A stretch of DNA of 46,976 nt from Paenibacillus sp. N3.4 (GTDB lineage Bacteria; Bacillota; Bacilli; Paenibacillales; NBRC-103111): contig NZ_VRTT01000058.1 in NCBI RefSeq assembly GCF_008017805.1, forward strand, positions 1 to 46,976, given 5' to 3'. Positions 7,900 to 16,917 of this stretch are shown here, in pieces. Position 1 is the first letter of the stretch. Every line of letters starts with the position of its first letter. A model generated the notes under the pieces. It was not told the DNA's origin. It did no database searches and was given only the letters and a program-made list of their open reading frames with translations. Position numbers and translations under genes: made by a program.

Positions 7900-8802
7900 C
7901 TATGAAACATTTTTTTTGCGGAAATGAATTCCGCCTATTCCTAAAGAAATAAAAATAATGAACAGGGATAATATATCTAACGAAGTTAAATGCTCATTTA
8001 GAAAAAAAGTTCCCAGAATGACCCCGAAAAGGGGAACTAAGTAGTTGTTGAGTGAGGCAAATACAGCGCCGGATCTATGAATAAGCATGTTATAAAGCAT
8101 GTACACCACACCGGCGTGAAACACCCCCAGAACAATCAGAGCAATGGATTGTTGACCACGCACATGCACGTCCACAGGATTTTCAAATATAAAGGCCAGA
8201 GGAATTAATAAAGCGGCAGCGATGGCTAACACATTCCTCATAGCGAGCAGAGGTGAGACGGCAGGAAGCCGGTTTATTAAGATTAACGATCCCGCAAAGC
8301 TAAGCGCAGCTCCTAGAAGAGCTAAAGCCCCCCATATATTGGATTCCACTGCCGAAAAAGAAAGATCCGGTACGATGAGAACCAGAATACCGATAAACCC
8401 GCATACTACACTGATCCATTTTAAAGTGTTTATTTTTTCTTTCGGGACGAAAATAGCTGCCAGTATAATGGTGAAAATCGGCACAGTTCCCATGAGAATT
8501 GCTGAAAGACTGCTATTGATCCGCAGCTGCCCCCAACCAATTAAGAAAAAGGGAATCACCGCTTCGAATAAAGCTATCCAAAAATAAGACAGCCATAGCT
8601 TACTTGACGTGCGTGGCAGGGATTGACGTGAATTGCCCTTGATGAAAAAGAATATAACACCTAATGAGCCTGCGCCGAGCAAGGCTTTGCATGCAGCTAA
8701 CGTAAGTGGAGGCACGTCAGCAATGACGATTTCCACAAAGAAGAATTGAGAACCCCAGATGACGCCTATGGCAAGTAATAAAGCATAATTTATCCAGCGC
8801 AT
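7900..8802 (-). CDS. EamA-family (DMT) transporter, second of the pair
   Basis: A membrane protein of 300 residues with ten predicted hydrophobic helices in two EamA halves (about 8-140 and 155-292). It is an exporter of small metabolites or amino acids; the substrate is not predictable. AAAGGAG lies 8 bases before the ATG. The gene starts 5 bases after the stop of the neighbouring EamA gene, so the two are one operon. It converges on the reductase gene with only 6 bases between stops and no visible terminator. Confidence 0.88.
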   Translation of the reverse strand: MRWINYALLLAIGVIWGSQFFFVEIVIADVPPLTLAACKALLGAGSLGVIFFFIKGNSRQSLPRTSSKLWLSYFWIALFEAVIPFFLIGWGQLRINSSLSAILMGTVPIFTIILAAIFVPKEKINTLKWISVVCGFIGILVLIVPDLSFSAVESNIWGALALLGAALSFAGSLILINRLPAVSPLLAMRNVLAIAAALLIPLAFIFENPVDVHVRGQQSIALIVLGVFHAGVVYMLYNMLIHRSGAVFASLNNYLVPLFGVILGTFFLNEHLTSLDILSLFIIFISLGIGGIHFRKKNVS

Positions 8803-8807
8803 ATAAG

Positions 8808-9749
8808 TCAGTCTCCTTTTCGCATGATTTTATTATTTGTAGAGGGCTTATTCTTCTTGACATAGAGTTGGGCGCAAAGAATACCGCCAATTATCAAGAT
8901 GGCTCCAATGATATGATAATAATGAAGCTGCTCGTTCAAAAATACTACCCCCGCAGCTATCGTCATTAAAGTGGCTAAATTACTGAATACGCTCATTTGT
9001 GAAGCCTTCATAATCGATAAAGCATAGTTAGAAAGCAATGTGGTTCCCAAGGATGAAAGAACGCCTAAATATAAAATGGCAAGTAAGAAATGATAATTTG
9101 CAAAGGGCTGGAAATACTGGGTTAGTGTATGCGCAGCCTGATGCTGAACCAGAGCTGTTGAATTAAATACAAGAAAGCCAAAGAACAGCATGACGTAGGT
9201 TAGGTCGAACAAGGAATAAGACTTGGTAAGCTTTTTGGCAAGCACATTGTACCCCGCGGCTGATAAAGCGGATAGAAGAATAAGAATAGCGCCCAGAAAG
9301 CTTGAACTCGTCAGATTGAAGCCTTTCATGGCAAATATATAGATGACGCCGCCTGTTGAGATGCATGTAGCCAATTTTTGTTGGAACGTTGATGTCTCGC
9401 CTAATACGAAAGCGGCTAACACGAGCGTGAAAACAGGAATACTGGCCTGAATAATTCCTGCCTCAGAGGATGAGGAATAAGCGAGTCCGAAAACTTGAAA
9501 TACGAAGAAACTTGTCGGATAGAGGAGAGCAAGTGGTACTATAGTCAATAAATGTTTCGGTTTAATGGTTAATTTTATTTTCTTCATCGCGATCGGGATT
9601 GAGGCGGCAAGTAACGATAGGGTAAAGCGATGCGCCAAGGTATCGATCGGACTTGCCGCTGTCAGGGCTATTTTGACAAACATGAATGAAAACCCAATGA
9701 TGCAAGTATAGAGCAGCGCCGCGGCGTATGCTTTTTGTGTTGTTGACAT
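8808..9749 (-). CDS. EamA-family (DMT) transporter, first of the pair
   Basis: A membrane protein of 313 residues with ten hydrophobic helices and two EamA domains, ending in a basic tail. GGAGG precedes the ATG by 6 bases. It is divergent from a MocR-type regulator. Paired EamA genes next to a PLP-binding regulator suggest export of an amino acid or a related amine controlled by that regulator, but this is inference from context. The two EamA proteins are distinct in sequence, not a recent duplication. Confidence 0.88.
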   Translation of the reverse strand: MSTTQKAYAAALLYTCIIGFSFMFVKIALTAASPIDTLAHRFTLSLLAASIPIAMKKIKLTIKPKHLLTIVPLALLYPTSFFVFQVFGLAYSSSSEAGIIQASIPVFTLVLAAFVLGETSTFQQKLATCISTGGVIYIFAMKGFNLTSSSFLGAILILLSALSAAGYNVLAKKLTKSYSLFDLTYVMLFFGFLVFNSTALVQHQAAHTLTQYFQPFANYHFLLAILYLGVLSSLGTTLLSNYALSIMKASQMSVFSNLATLMTIAAGVVFLNEQLHYYHIIGAILIIGGILCAQLYVKKNKPSTNNKIMRKGD

Positions 9750-9808
9750 AAGTATTCCTCCATTTGCTGTTGTTCGACTGTACAGCTATCGTAAACGTCT
9801 AAGCGAAC

Positions 9809-9845
9809 TGGTACAATGAGAAAAAACAGCATCTGTACCGGTACA
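9809..9845 (+). promoter_or_regulatory. Candidate operator with GGTACA repeats between mocR-type and eamA genes
   Basis: TGTACCGGTACA (9834-9845) is a perfect 12-bp palindrome. A further GGTACA lies at 9810-9815, overlapping a TACAAT (9812-9817) that could be the -10 of the rightward gene, and TGTACA lies at about 9779-9784. Repeated half sites in a divergent intergenic region are typical of MocR/GntR operators. Confidence 0.55.
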
Positions 9846-9859
9846 AAGGGGGAGAAAAC

Positions 9860-11212
9860 ATCTATAAATTTGTAAAGATTGCCCATGATGTAGAGCAAAA
9901 CATTCGAACAGCCGTCTACAAAGAAGGTGAAAAGCTCCCGTCGATTCGCGCCTTTTGCAAGCAATATCAATGCAATAAAAGTACGGTCATTCAGGCACTT
10001 CAAGACCTTGAGAATCGACAAGTCATATACGCGGTTCCGCGCAGTGGTTATTATGTGTTAAAACGAACGTTGAAGCCATTATCTGCGGAAAAAGGCGTAT
10101 ATGATTTTGCGAATGCGGCCCCAGACTGGAATGAGTTTCCCTATGCAGATTTTCAGCACTGTATCCGTAAAGCCATTGATGCATATCAGCAGGACTTATT
10201 TCTATATGGAACGTCGAAGGGGTTGCTATCTTTGGTTAGGGTGGTCCAGCGACAGCTGGAGAATACTCAAGTATTCGCCAAAGAAGAACAGATTATCGTG
10301 ACATCCGGTGTCCAGCAGGCGCTCTTTATCCTGCAAGCGATTGCCTTTCCGAATGGCAAAGAAAAGATCGTGGTGGAGCAGCCAGGCTACCATATATTGA
10401 TTGATTACATCAATCAATATGGACGCAATGCCGTCGGCATCGAGCGAACGGCTCAAGGCATTGATTTGAATCGGCTTGAGCAGATTTTCCAACAGGGAGA
10501 TATTAAATTTTTTTATACGATGCCGCGATTTCATAATCCACTGGGAACGTCGTTTTCCAAGGAAGAAAAGCTGGCTATCGTTAAGCTTGCCGAGAAATAC
10601 GATGTTTATTTGGTCGAGGATGATTTCTTGGCGGATTTTGAGCAGAATACAAAAGCAGACCCCTTGTATGCTTATGACGAGCATGATCGGGTGATCTATT
10701 TAAAGAGTTACTCCAAAATCATGTTTCCCGGCCTGCGAATTGGGATAGCGGTTGTTCCGCAAGCATTAACGGAGGCTTTTCATCAATATAAAAAATATAT
10801 CGATATTGACAGCTCTATGATTTCGCAGGCTGCTTTAGAGATTTATATAAAAAGCGGTATGTTCGATCACCATAAGTTCAAAATTCAAGCACCGTATATC
10901 AAACGTTCCCAAGCCCTTAATGATGCGATAAAGACATATATCGGGGAAACGTTGCAGGCAGCCGGCTATATTCATCAACCAACCTTATGCATGCATACGC
11001 ACATTGTGCTGGATAAAAGGGTGAATTTGAATCAACTGCTCTTACATGCGAAAAAACGGAAGGTAATCATCGAGACGGCGGATCGCAATTATTTGACGGG
11101 GTTCCCTAGGAGAAAGATAGTCAAGCTTAATGTATCCCACATTGCAGAGGAACAGATCAGTGTCGGTGTAGAGAAAGTTGCAGAAGTCATTAAGGCCAGC
11201 ATATTCACGTGA
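9860..11212 (+). CDS. MocR-type regulator (GntR HTH + aminotransferase-like domain), no standard start codon
   Basis: The open frame upstream of a GTG at 10055 encodes a complete GntR winged helix (GEKLPSIRAFCKQYQCNKST, then VIQALQDLEN, then the wing SGYYVLK). The protein must therefore start well before 10055. The rest is a fold-type I aminotransferase domain: GVQQALFIL, YTMPRFHNPLGTSFS, VEDDFLADF, and YLKSYSKIMFPGLRIG with the PLP-binding Lys. No in-frame ATG, GTG or TTG exists between the upstream TAA and the HTH. GGGGGAG at 9848-9854 sits 5 bases before an ATC at 9860, which would give 450 residues; a CTG at 9833 is the other option. Either a non-canonical start is used or the ATG was lost. 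It probably controls the divergent EamA pair. Confidence 0.8.
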   Translation: MYKFVKIAHDVEQNIRTAVYKEGEKLPSIRAFCKQYQCNKSTVIQALQDLENRQVIYAVPRSGYYVLKRTLKPLSAEKGVYDFANAAPDWNEFPYADFQHCIRKAIDAYQQDLFLYGTSKGLLSLVRVVQRQLENTQVFAKEEQIIVTSGVQQALFILQAIAFPNGKEKIVVEQPGYHILIDYINQYGRNAVGIERTAQGIDLNRLEQIFQQGDIKFFYTMPRFHNPLGTSFSKEEKLAIVKLAEKYDVYLVEDDFLADFEQNTKADPLYAYDEHDRVIYLKSYSKIMFPGLRIGIAVVPQALTEAFHQYKKYIDIDSSMISQAALEIYIKSGMFDHHKFKIQAPYIKRSQALNDAIKTYIGETLQAAGYIHQPTLCMHTHIVLDKRVNLNQLLLHAKKRKVIIETADRNYLTGFPRRKIVKLNVSHIAEEQISVGVEKVAEVIKASIFT

Positions 11213-11365
11213 AGAAACGTGCTAGTCGGATTAGAGTCACAGAATAGATTTGTAGCTTTTGCTATCCGGTTCATGTTGATGCTAGACTAAATAGTAGAAT
11301 CCACTGCACTTAGCTGCAGCGCGCAAGAGGCTAGCCAATTCGTATGAGGCAAGGAGGTCATGTGT

Positions 11366-11935
11366 ATGTCGATCGTCCCAAGTTTATTGGAGTTTAATAA
11401 AAATTTCGTAGAAGAGAAGCGATATGAGGATTATTTAACGGGCAAATACCCGGACAAGAAGGTAGCGGTACTGACTTGTATGGATACGCGATTAAGCGAA
11501 CTGCTTCCGAAGGCAATGGGCTTTAAGAACGGCGACGCCAAATTTATCAAAAATGCGGGAGCCATCTTAACCCAACCGTTTGGGAGCGCCATGCGTAGTA
11601 TTTTGGTAGCTGTCTATGAACTGGAAACACGCGAAGTCATTGTAATCGGACATTACGGCTGCGGGATGACAGAGATTGATCCGAAGGGGATGGTCAGTAA
11701 ATTCACTGAGCATGGGATCGATCCGTTAGTGATAGAGACGCTAGAAAATTCCGGAATTCGTATGGATAGATTTCTGCGCGGCTTTGATTGCGCGGAGGAA
11801 GGCGTTATGCACAGCGTTAAGATGATCCGCAGGCATCCGCTTTTTCCGCAGGCGATTCCTGTCCATGGTTTTGTAATGGACCCTGAAACGGGAGCCATCG
11901 ATGTCATTGTCGAGGACTACAGAGACGAAACATAG
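11366..11935 (+). CDS. ytiB: Beta-class carbonic anhydrase (YtiB-like)
   Basis: A protein of 189 residues that interconverts CO2 and bicarbonate using zinc. The Cys-Asp-Arg motif LTCMDTRLSELLP is near residues 36-48, and the His-x-x-Cys pair lies in VIGHYGCGM near 95-103. The sequence follows B. subtilis YtiB along its length (FIKNAGAILTQPFGSAMRSI, HPLFPQAIPVHGFVMDP). AAGGAGG lies 8 bases before the ATG at 11366; an ATG at 11360 in the same frame is only 2 bases from the site. It is monocistronic with its own terminator. Confidence 0.9.
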   Translation: MSIVPSLLEFNKNFVEEKRYEDYLTGKYPDKKVAVLTCMDTRLSELLPKAMGFKNGDAKFIKNAGAILTQPFGSAMRSILVAVYELETREVIVIGHYGCGMTEIDPKGMVSKFTEHGIDPLVIETLENSGIRMDRFLRGFDCAEEGVMHSVKMIRRHPLFPQAIPVHGFVMDPETGAIDVIVEDYRDET

Positions 11936-11974
11936 ATTTGTTTACATGCTAAGTTCAAGATCAGTAACAAAGTT

Positions 11975-12013
11975 AGAGCCGATGTCCTCATTTGAGAAAA
12001 TCGGCTCTTTGTG
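11975..12013 (+). terminator. Terminator after the carbonic anhydrase gene
   Basis: AGAGCCGA (11975-11982) pairs with TCGGCTCT (12001-12008), followed by a short T-rich tract. Confidence 0.7.
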
Positions 12014-12135
12014 ATTTTCCATCAAGCTTTGAGATATTCCATAAAGAAGATCTTTTTGAGAATGGCGAGCCAAAGGTCAATCCGAGCATCGCCGATTTCA
12101 ACAACTTTATGGCTCAGGCTCATGCTAAACAATAA
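12012..12135 (+). pseudogene. C-terminal coding scrap, unidentified
   Basis: One frame without a start reads EIFHKEDLFENGEPKVNPSI, then ADFNNFMAQAHAKQ and TAA at 12133. The composition and ordered ending look like the C-terminus of a real enzyme. The family is not recognised. The upstream boundary falls within the carbonic anhydrase terminator, as if the rest of the gene was deleted. Confidence 0.3.
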
Positions 12136-12185
12136 GGTGGCAGAAGAAGCAGCTGCATAGGAACTGACTAGTGTACGGTCAAATA

Positions 12186-12241
12186 AAAAATCCAGCAACG
12201 ACCCTAGCCCAAAGGCTCAGGTTGTATGCTGGATTTTGTTT
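12186..12241. terminator. Bidirectional terminator downstream of gdhA
   Basis: AAAATCCAGCA (12187-12197) pairs with TGCTGGATTTT (12227-12237). A and T runs on both sides allow termination in either direction; it serves gdhA on the minus strand. Confidence 0.75.
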
Positions 12242-12274
12242 TAAAACCTATTTCAGAAGGGTATAAAGAATAAA

Positions 12275-13696
12275 TTAAATGATGCCATGTGCGATCATGG
12301 AGTCAGCTACCTTAATAAATCCGGCGATATTAGCGCCTACAACAAGGTTACCGGAATGACCATATTCTTCAGCGGCTTGAACGGAATTTTTGTAAATGTT
12401 TTTCATGATTTCGTGGAGTTTATCGTCAACTTCATGGAATCTCCAGGAATAGCGCATGCTGTTTTGTGACATTTCGAGCGCAGAGACAGCAACGCCTCCC
12501 GCATTTGCCGCTTTGGCAGGTCCGAATAAAACATCTGCTTGCAGGAACACTTCAATTGCTTCTAGCGTTGAAGGCATATTCGCACCTTCACCAATCGCTT
12601 TGACACCATTGGCTACAAGAAGCTTGGCCGAAGTTTCGTCGATTTCATTTTGCGTTGCACAAGGAAGTGCAATATCGCAAGGGATGGACCAAATGTGTTG
12701 GCAGCCTTCCACGTAGATCGCTTCAGGATGCTCAGTTACATATTCTTGGATCCGTTTTCTTTCGACTTCCTTCAATCTTTTTACGGTTTCAAGGTTAATG
12801 CCGTTAGGGTCGTAAACATAGCCATTGGAATCGCTGCAAGCGACAACCGTAGCGCCGAATTGTGTCGCCTTTTGCATCGCATAGATGGACACATTGCCGG
12901 AGCCTGAAACGACAACCGTGCTGCCTTCAAAGCTTAAGCCTTTGGATGCCAGCATCTCATTAACGAAGTAAACAGCACCGTAACCAGTAGCTTCTGTACG
13001 AGCCAAGCTGCCGCCGTATAGAATGCCTTTCCCTGTCAAAACGCCGGATTCATAGGAACCGCGGATTCTTTTGTATTGGCCAAACATGTAGCCGATTTCT
13101 CTGGCGCCCACACCAATATCACCAGCAGGTACGTCAGTGTCGGGGCCGATATATTTGTAAAGTTCAGTCATGAAGCTTTGCGTGAAACGCATAACCTCGC
13201 CGTCGGATTTCCCCTTCGGATCAAAATCAGATCCACCTTTTCCTCCACCAATCGGTTGTCCCGTCAAGGAGTTTTTGAAGGTTTGCTCAAATCCGAGGAA
13301 CTTGATAATGCTGGCAGTTACGGAAGGATGGAATCTTAAGCCACCTTTGAAAGGCCCAATTGCACTATTGAATTGAACGCGGAAGCCACGGTTAACTTGT
13401 ACTTTTCCGTGATCGTCCACCCAAGGTACCCGAAATGTAATCAATCGTTCAGGTTCGACCATGCGTTCCAAAATACCGTGTTCTCTGTATTTCGGATGCT
13501 TGGCAATAACAGGAACTAACGATTCCAGAATTTCTTTGACAGCCTGATGAAACTCGCTTTCGTGCGGATTACGCTGAACAACGGTCTCGTATACGTGCTG
13601 CACATAGGCGTGCGCAGACGTTTCCTCGGCATTTAAAGTTTGAAGTTGACTCACTTCTTTCATCATCCTTTTCGTGTAGTATGGATAGCTTATCAT
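12275..13696 (-). CDS. gdhA: NADP-type glutamate dehydrogenase (GdhA family)
   Basis: This enzyme makes glutamate from 2-oxoglutarate and ammonium, and has the hexameric small-subunit form. Visible are RVQFNSAIGPFKGGLRFHPS, KFLGFEQTFKNSLTGQPIGG with the GGGKGGSDFDPKGKS active-site Lys region, PAGDIGVGAREIGYM, and the nucleotide-binding VVVSGSGNVSIYAMQ. The open frame extends to 13747, but GGGGA lies before the ATG at 13696 (473 residues), the best start; an ATG at 13663 would give a length nearer the family norm. The family body starts at VQHVYETVVQRNPHESEFHQ. The gene stands alone with its own terminator. Confidence 0.92.
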   Translation of the reverse strand: MISYPYYTKRMMKEVSQLQTLNAEETSAHAYVQHVYETVVQRNPHESEFHQAVKEILESLVPVIAKHPKYREHGILERMVEPERLITFRVPWVDDHGKVQVNRGFRVQFNSAIGPFKGGLRFHPSVTASIIKFLGFEQTFKNSLTGQPIGGGKGGSDFDPKGKSDGEVMRFTQSFMTELYKYIGPDTDVPAGDIGVGAREIGYMFGQYKRIRGSYESGVLTGKGILYGGSLARTEATGYGAVYFVNEMLASKGLSFEGSTVVVSGSGNVSIYAMQKATQFGATVVACSDSNGYVYDPNGINLETVKRLKEVERKRIQEYVTEHPEAIYVEGCQHIWSIPCDIALPCATQNEIDETSAKLLVANGVKAIGEGANMPSTLEAIEVFLQADVLFGPAKAANAGGVAVSALEMSQNSMRYSWRFHEVDDKLHEIMKNIYKNSVQAAEEYGHSGNLVVGANIAGFIKVADSMIAHGII

Positions 13697-13930
13697 GCAG
13701 GTAAATCCCCTTTCTATTTTTACACAGGATGAATCAAGTGGCAACAATTATTAACAAAGGATGTTAGGATTTATTTGACTTAAATGGGATGTTTTTTACA
13801 AAAAATCAGTCTAGCAAGGAATTTTAAAACTGGTAGCAGAGAGATGATGCTTTCCTTTTAAACGGCTATTTGATACGATAAAATGGTATCTCAAGATTAA
13901 CTAAAATGCTGCTGAAACGGATGTCCTATA

Positions 13931-14644
13931 ATGAAGCATAGTTATTTGAAGATTAAAGAAGAGCTAGAGAGACAGATGCATACGGGAGAGCTGGCTGCAG
14001 GCGAGAAACTGCCTCCTGAAATCGAAATGGCCAAGACGTTCGGCGTCAGCCGGGAAACGTTCCGCGCAGCAGCCAAACAGCTGGAACGTGAAGGCAAGCT
14101 GCGGGTACGCCACGGAGTTGGTCGTTATGTGATGCGTCCTCAGGATGCTATTCCAAGCAGCATAGAATATCTAAGCTCGACCTCAGAAATGATTCGCTCC
14201 TCCGGTGTAAAGGAAGGAGAGCATCAAGAATCGATTCGAACGGTTCCGGCCAAAGAAGAATGGGCCTATTTCTTAAACGTGGCGCCAGGAGAACCTGTTA
14301 TCGTAAGCGAGCGAATACGCACAGCTAACGGTGAGCCAGTTTCGTTCAACATCAACATATTGCCGTATACGCTAGCAGGGGAAGCCTTTGAGAAGAACAG
14401 ACTGCGCGGGTCGCTGATTAAGTTTCTGGAAAAGGAATGCGGTATTCGTATCGTTAGCGCAAACACGGAGCTGATTGTGCCGCTTCCTTCCGATGAATAT
14501 GCCAATAAGCTGAGGGTAGCCGAGCATACACCTGTGCTTCTGCTGAAACAAACGCATTATGATGAGGACAGCCTGCCCATATTATTTTCTTACGATTATT
14601 TTCGCAATGATATATTCAAGTTCTGGGTCAAACGGATGCGTTGA
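13931..14644 (+). CDS. GntR-family regulator with UTRA ligand-binding domain (HutC subfamily)
   Basis: A protein of 237 residues. The winged helix is at 1-70 (GEKLPPEIEMAKTFGVSRET, RHGVGRYV) and the UTRA effector domain at about 90-235 (PGEPVIVSERIRTANGEPVS, LLLKQTHYDEDSLPILFSYD). HutC-subfamily proteins repress transport and catabolic genes and release DNA when they bind a small effector. It lies directly before the ABC importer operon at 14822, with a terminator and a HutC-type operator between, so local control is likely. The ribosome site before the ATG is weak. An imperfect inverted repeat (TTGATAC / GTATC-TCAA, 13869-13894) upstream of the gene could be an autoregulatory site. Confidence 0.88.
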   Translation: MKHSYLKIKEELERQMHTGELAAGEKLPPEIEMAKTFGVSRETFRAAAKQLEREGKLRVRHGVGRYVMRPQDAIPSSIEYLSSTSEMIRSSGVKEGEHQESIRTVPAKEEWAYFLNVAPGEPVIVSERIRTANGEPVSFNINILPYTLAGEAFEKNRLRGSLIKFLEKECGIRIVSANTELIVPLPSDEYANKLRVAEHTPVLLLKQTHYDEDSLPILFSYDYFRNDIFKFWVKRMR

Positions 14645-14658
14645 CCCACGTAATAGGA

Positions 14659-14693
14659 AGTTCTGGATCGCTTGCCGATGCCAGGACTTTTTT
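14659..14693 (+). terminator. Terminator after the UTRA regulator gene
   Basis: AGTTCTGG...CCAGGACT stem with TTTTTT following. Confidence 0.75.
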
Positions 14694-14769
14694 ATATTTC
14701 TGCCTAATTTATTTACCATTTTTTCACACGTGGATGATACTAGCTTAATAGTCCACATCCATAATAAGG

Positions 14770-14796
14770 GTATTGATGTCTAGACAACATCAATAC
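14770..14796 (+). promoter_or_regulatory. HutC/GntR-type operator before the ABC importer operon
   Basis: The perfect palindrome TGTCTAGACA (14777-14786) carries the GT-N-TA-N-AC core of HutC-subfamily operators (compare the NagR/DasR sites). Longer arms GTATTGATGT / ACATCAATAC (14770-14779 and 14787-14796) enclose the centre, so the element is a nested inverted repeat about 26 bases before the first importer gene. Confidence 0.7.
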
Positions 14797-14821
14797 AAAT
14801 AGGGAATAAGGGTGGGAAAAA

Positions 14822-16030
14822 ATGAATAAAACATTGAAAGTTTCTACAATTTGCCTTATTGCTGCAACACTTTTAGCTGGCTGCGCAACTACGCCTACAG
14901 CATCGACCAAGCCTGCTGAAACTCAGAATGCTAGTCAACCAGTGACAGAGACGAAGAAAGAAAAACAACCGCTGCAAATCAATGTTGTGACAGCAGGCGA
15001 TACGAATATGACAGAGCTTCAAGAGAAATCCATTGTGGATGACTTTAAAAAGGCAAACGGAACATCAGAAATTAATGTGGTAGGCACGGGGCCTGGCGAT
15101 GCAGGCTCATTGAAAATTTTTGAAAAGCTGAAAGCACAGAAGGAAGCCGGTAAAAAGGAATGGGATATCGACGTAGCCGTTGTGCATCAAAATGTCATGA
15201 AGGATTTAATCGATAACGATCTCTTGGAAAAATGGGTGCCGAACTCGGCTAACAAGGCATTTGTCACTTCGCCGGACAGCAAAAACAGCTTGGGTACTAA
15301 CGTAGACGGTTACGTCATTCCATTGTTCCATAGCCAAGTTGCCGTCGCTTACAACCCCGATAAAGTCAAACAAGCTCCGGGTAAATTTGATGATGTGGTT
15401 GCGTGGATAAAGGCTAATCCCAAAAGATTTGGTTATAACGGCATGAAGAACGGCATGAGCGGCGTTGCTTTTGCTACAGCCTATGCGTACTGGAAAACGA
15501 ACGATTACAAGGCACTCACAGAAGGTCCGTATAATGCCGATCTTGAGAAAAAATGGCCTGATGTTATGAAAGAGCTAAAGGCGCTTCCTGCAACGATCAC
15601 AAATGGAAATAACGGTACATTGGATATGTTGAACCGTGGAGAAATCGACATGGGGCCCGTTTGGGTAGATATGTTTTACCTCTGGATAGACGAAGGTCGG
15701 ATGAATCCGAATATGAAGTTGAAAGTGGTCGATCCGGGATTACCGGGTCAACCGATGTACGTGGTCATCCCGAAAAACGCTAAAAATAAAGAAGCAGCAT
15801 TGAAATATGCGGATTTCTTAACTTCACCGGAAACGCAAGCCAAGGTTATTGTAGAGAAAAATAGCTGGTACCCAGGTATTGATGCAAATGCCGTGCTGCC
15901 TAAAGCTAGCGATAAAGCCAAAGGCAAACTGTTCAAAGATATTACAGCTGAGGATTTAAATAAGCGCGGATTATCGTTCCCAGTTTCCCAATTCTTCACC
16001 AATCTGCAAGCATCTTACGAAAAAAACTGA
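14822..16030 (+). CDS. ABC importer substrate-binding lipoprotein
   Basis: A protein of 402 residues with a lipoprotein signal peptide (LLAGC; lipidated Cys at residue 21) and a polar linker to about 50. The family-1-type binding fold follows, with sequence features of the spermidine/putrescine and Fe3+/2-aminoethylphosphonate group (NVVTAGDTNMTELQ, VIPLFHSQVAVAYNPDKV, LNRGEIDMGPVWVDMFYLW, YVVIPKNAKNKEAALKYADF). It captures the substrate outside the membrane for the two permeases and ATPase that follow. The substrate cannot be read from sequence; E. coli YnjB is a possible distant relative. GGGTGGGA precedes the ATG. Confidence 0.87.
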   Translation: MNKTLKVSTICLIAATLLAGCATTPTASTKPAETQNASQPVTETKKEKQPLQINVVTAGDTNMTELQEKSIVDDFKKANGTSEINVVGTGPGDAGSLKIFEKLKAQKEAGKKEWDIDVAVVHQNVMKDLIDNDLLEKWVPNSANKAFVTSPDSKNSLGTNVDGYVIPLFHSQVAVAYNPDKVKQAPGKFDDVVAWIKANPKRFGYNGMKNGMSGVAFATAYAYWKTNDYKALTEGPYNADLEKKWPDVMKELKALPATITNGNNGTLDMLNRGEIDMGPVWVDMFYLWIDEGRMNPNMKLKVVDPGLPGQPMYVVIPKNAKNKEAALKYADFLTSPETQAKVIVEKNSWYPGIDANAVLPKASDKAKGKLFKDITAEDLNKRGLSFPVSQFFTNLQASYEKN

Positions 16031-16059
16031 TTTCATTGGAAAGTGGATGGTGAAGCCAT

Positions 16060-16917
16060 ATGCGGATAGTCCGCAATAAGGAAGTAAAGATCATTCATCC
16101 GGCGACTTTGAAATGGCTGGCAGGTGCGGCATTAGCTGCTCCTGCCGTTTTCTTGGTCGTCGTGCTGTTCGTTGTGCCGTTTGGTCATTCGGTGATGACC
16201 AGTTTACAAGCCGCTAATGGCGAGTGGACGTTAGTCAATTATATGACCGCCTTTGAGCTCTACACAAAGGATATCTGGTATACGCTTTGGGTTTCTGCTT
16301 TGAGTTTAGCTGTTTTGCTCCTGCTTTCCGTTCTGATCGGAGGATTGCTGCGGCTTAAGGGGCGGCCAGTGATTGAATTTATATTTAAAATTCCATTGTT
16401 TGTGCCTTTCGTCGTGGTTGGACATGCCATGCGTGTTTTCCTTGCGCCTCACGGCACGTTGAATTCGACATTGCTCTCTATCATACCGTTTGATCCGGAT
16501 GCTGTTCCTTCGATCGCTTTTACGACGGCGGGCTTGGTTATTTCATTAGTTTGGAAAAATATCGGGTTCTCGCTGCTGCTTATTCTCGGGTCCTTTCGTT
16601 CGGTCAATCAAAGCTACCTAGACGCGGCACGTAACGTAGGCGCAGGAAATCTGCGATTAATTAAAGATATTATGCTGCCGATGAGCTACGGTTCTATTGC
16701 CGTTGTTTCGGTGCTGACGTTTACATCCATGATGGGCAGCTTCTCCATTCCGGCCATGCTTGGGAACGGGGACGGCAGTCAAATGATTATGATTGATTTG
16801 TATTATCAGATGGTGTATCAGCATAACAATGGGGTGGCGAATGCACTGGGTGTCATATCCTATCTCATCTCTATGGGAGCTGCTATCTATTATGTGAGGA
16901 GGGTATCCAGCGTATGA
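16060..16917 (+). CDS. ABC importer permease, first
   Basis: A protein of 285 residues with six hydrophobic helices and the BPD_transp_1 EAA loop (YLDAARNVGAGNLRLIKDIM followed by LP), where the ATPase docks. It is the first half of the heterodimeric channel of the importer. It starts 29 bases after the binding protein gene and overlaps the next permease by 4 bases (ATGA), which indicates translational coupling. Confidence 0.88.
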   Translation: MRIVRNKEVKIIHPATLKWLAGAALAAPAVFLVVVLFVVPFGHSVMTSLQAANGEWTLVNYMTAFELYTKDIWYTLWVSALSLAVLLLLSVLIGGLLRLKGRPVIEFIFKIPLFVPFVVVGHAMRVFLAPHGTLNSTLLSIIPFDPDAVPSIAFTTAGLVISLVWKNIGFSLLLILGSFRSVNQSYLDAARNVGAGNLRLIKDIMLPMSYGSIAVVSVLTFTSMMGSFSIPAMLGNGDGSQMIMIDLYYQMVYQHNNGVANALGVISYLISMGAAIYYVRRVSSV

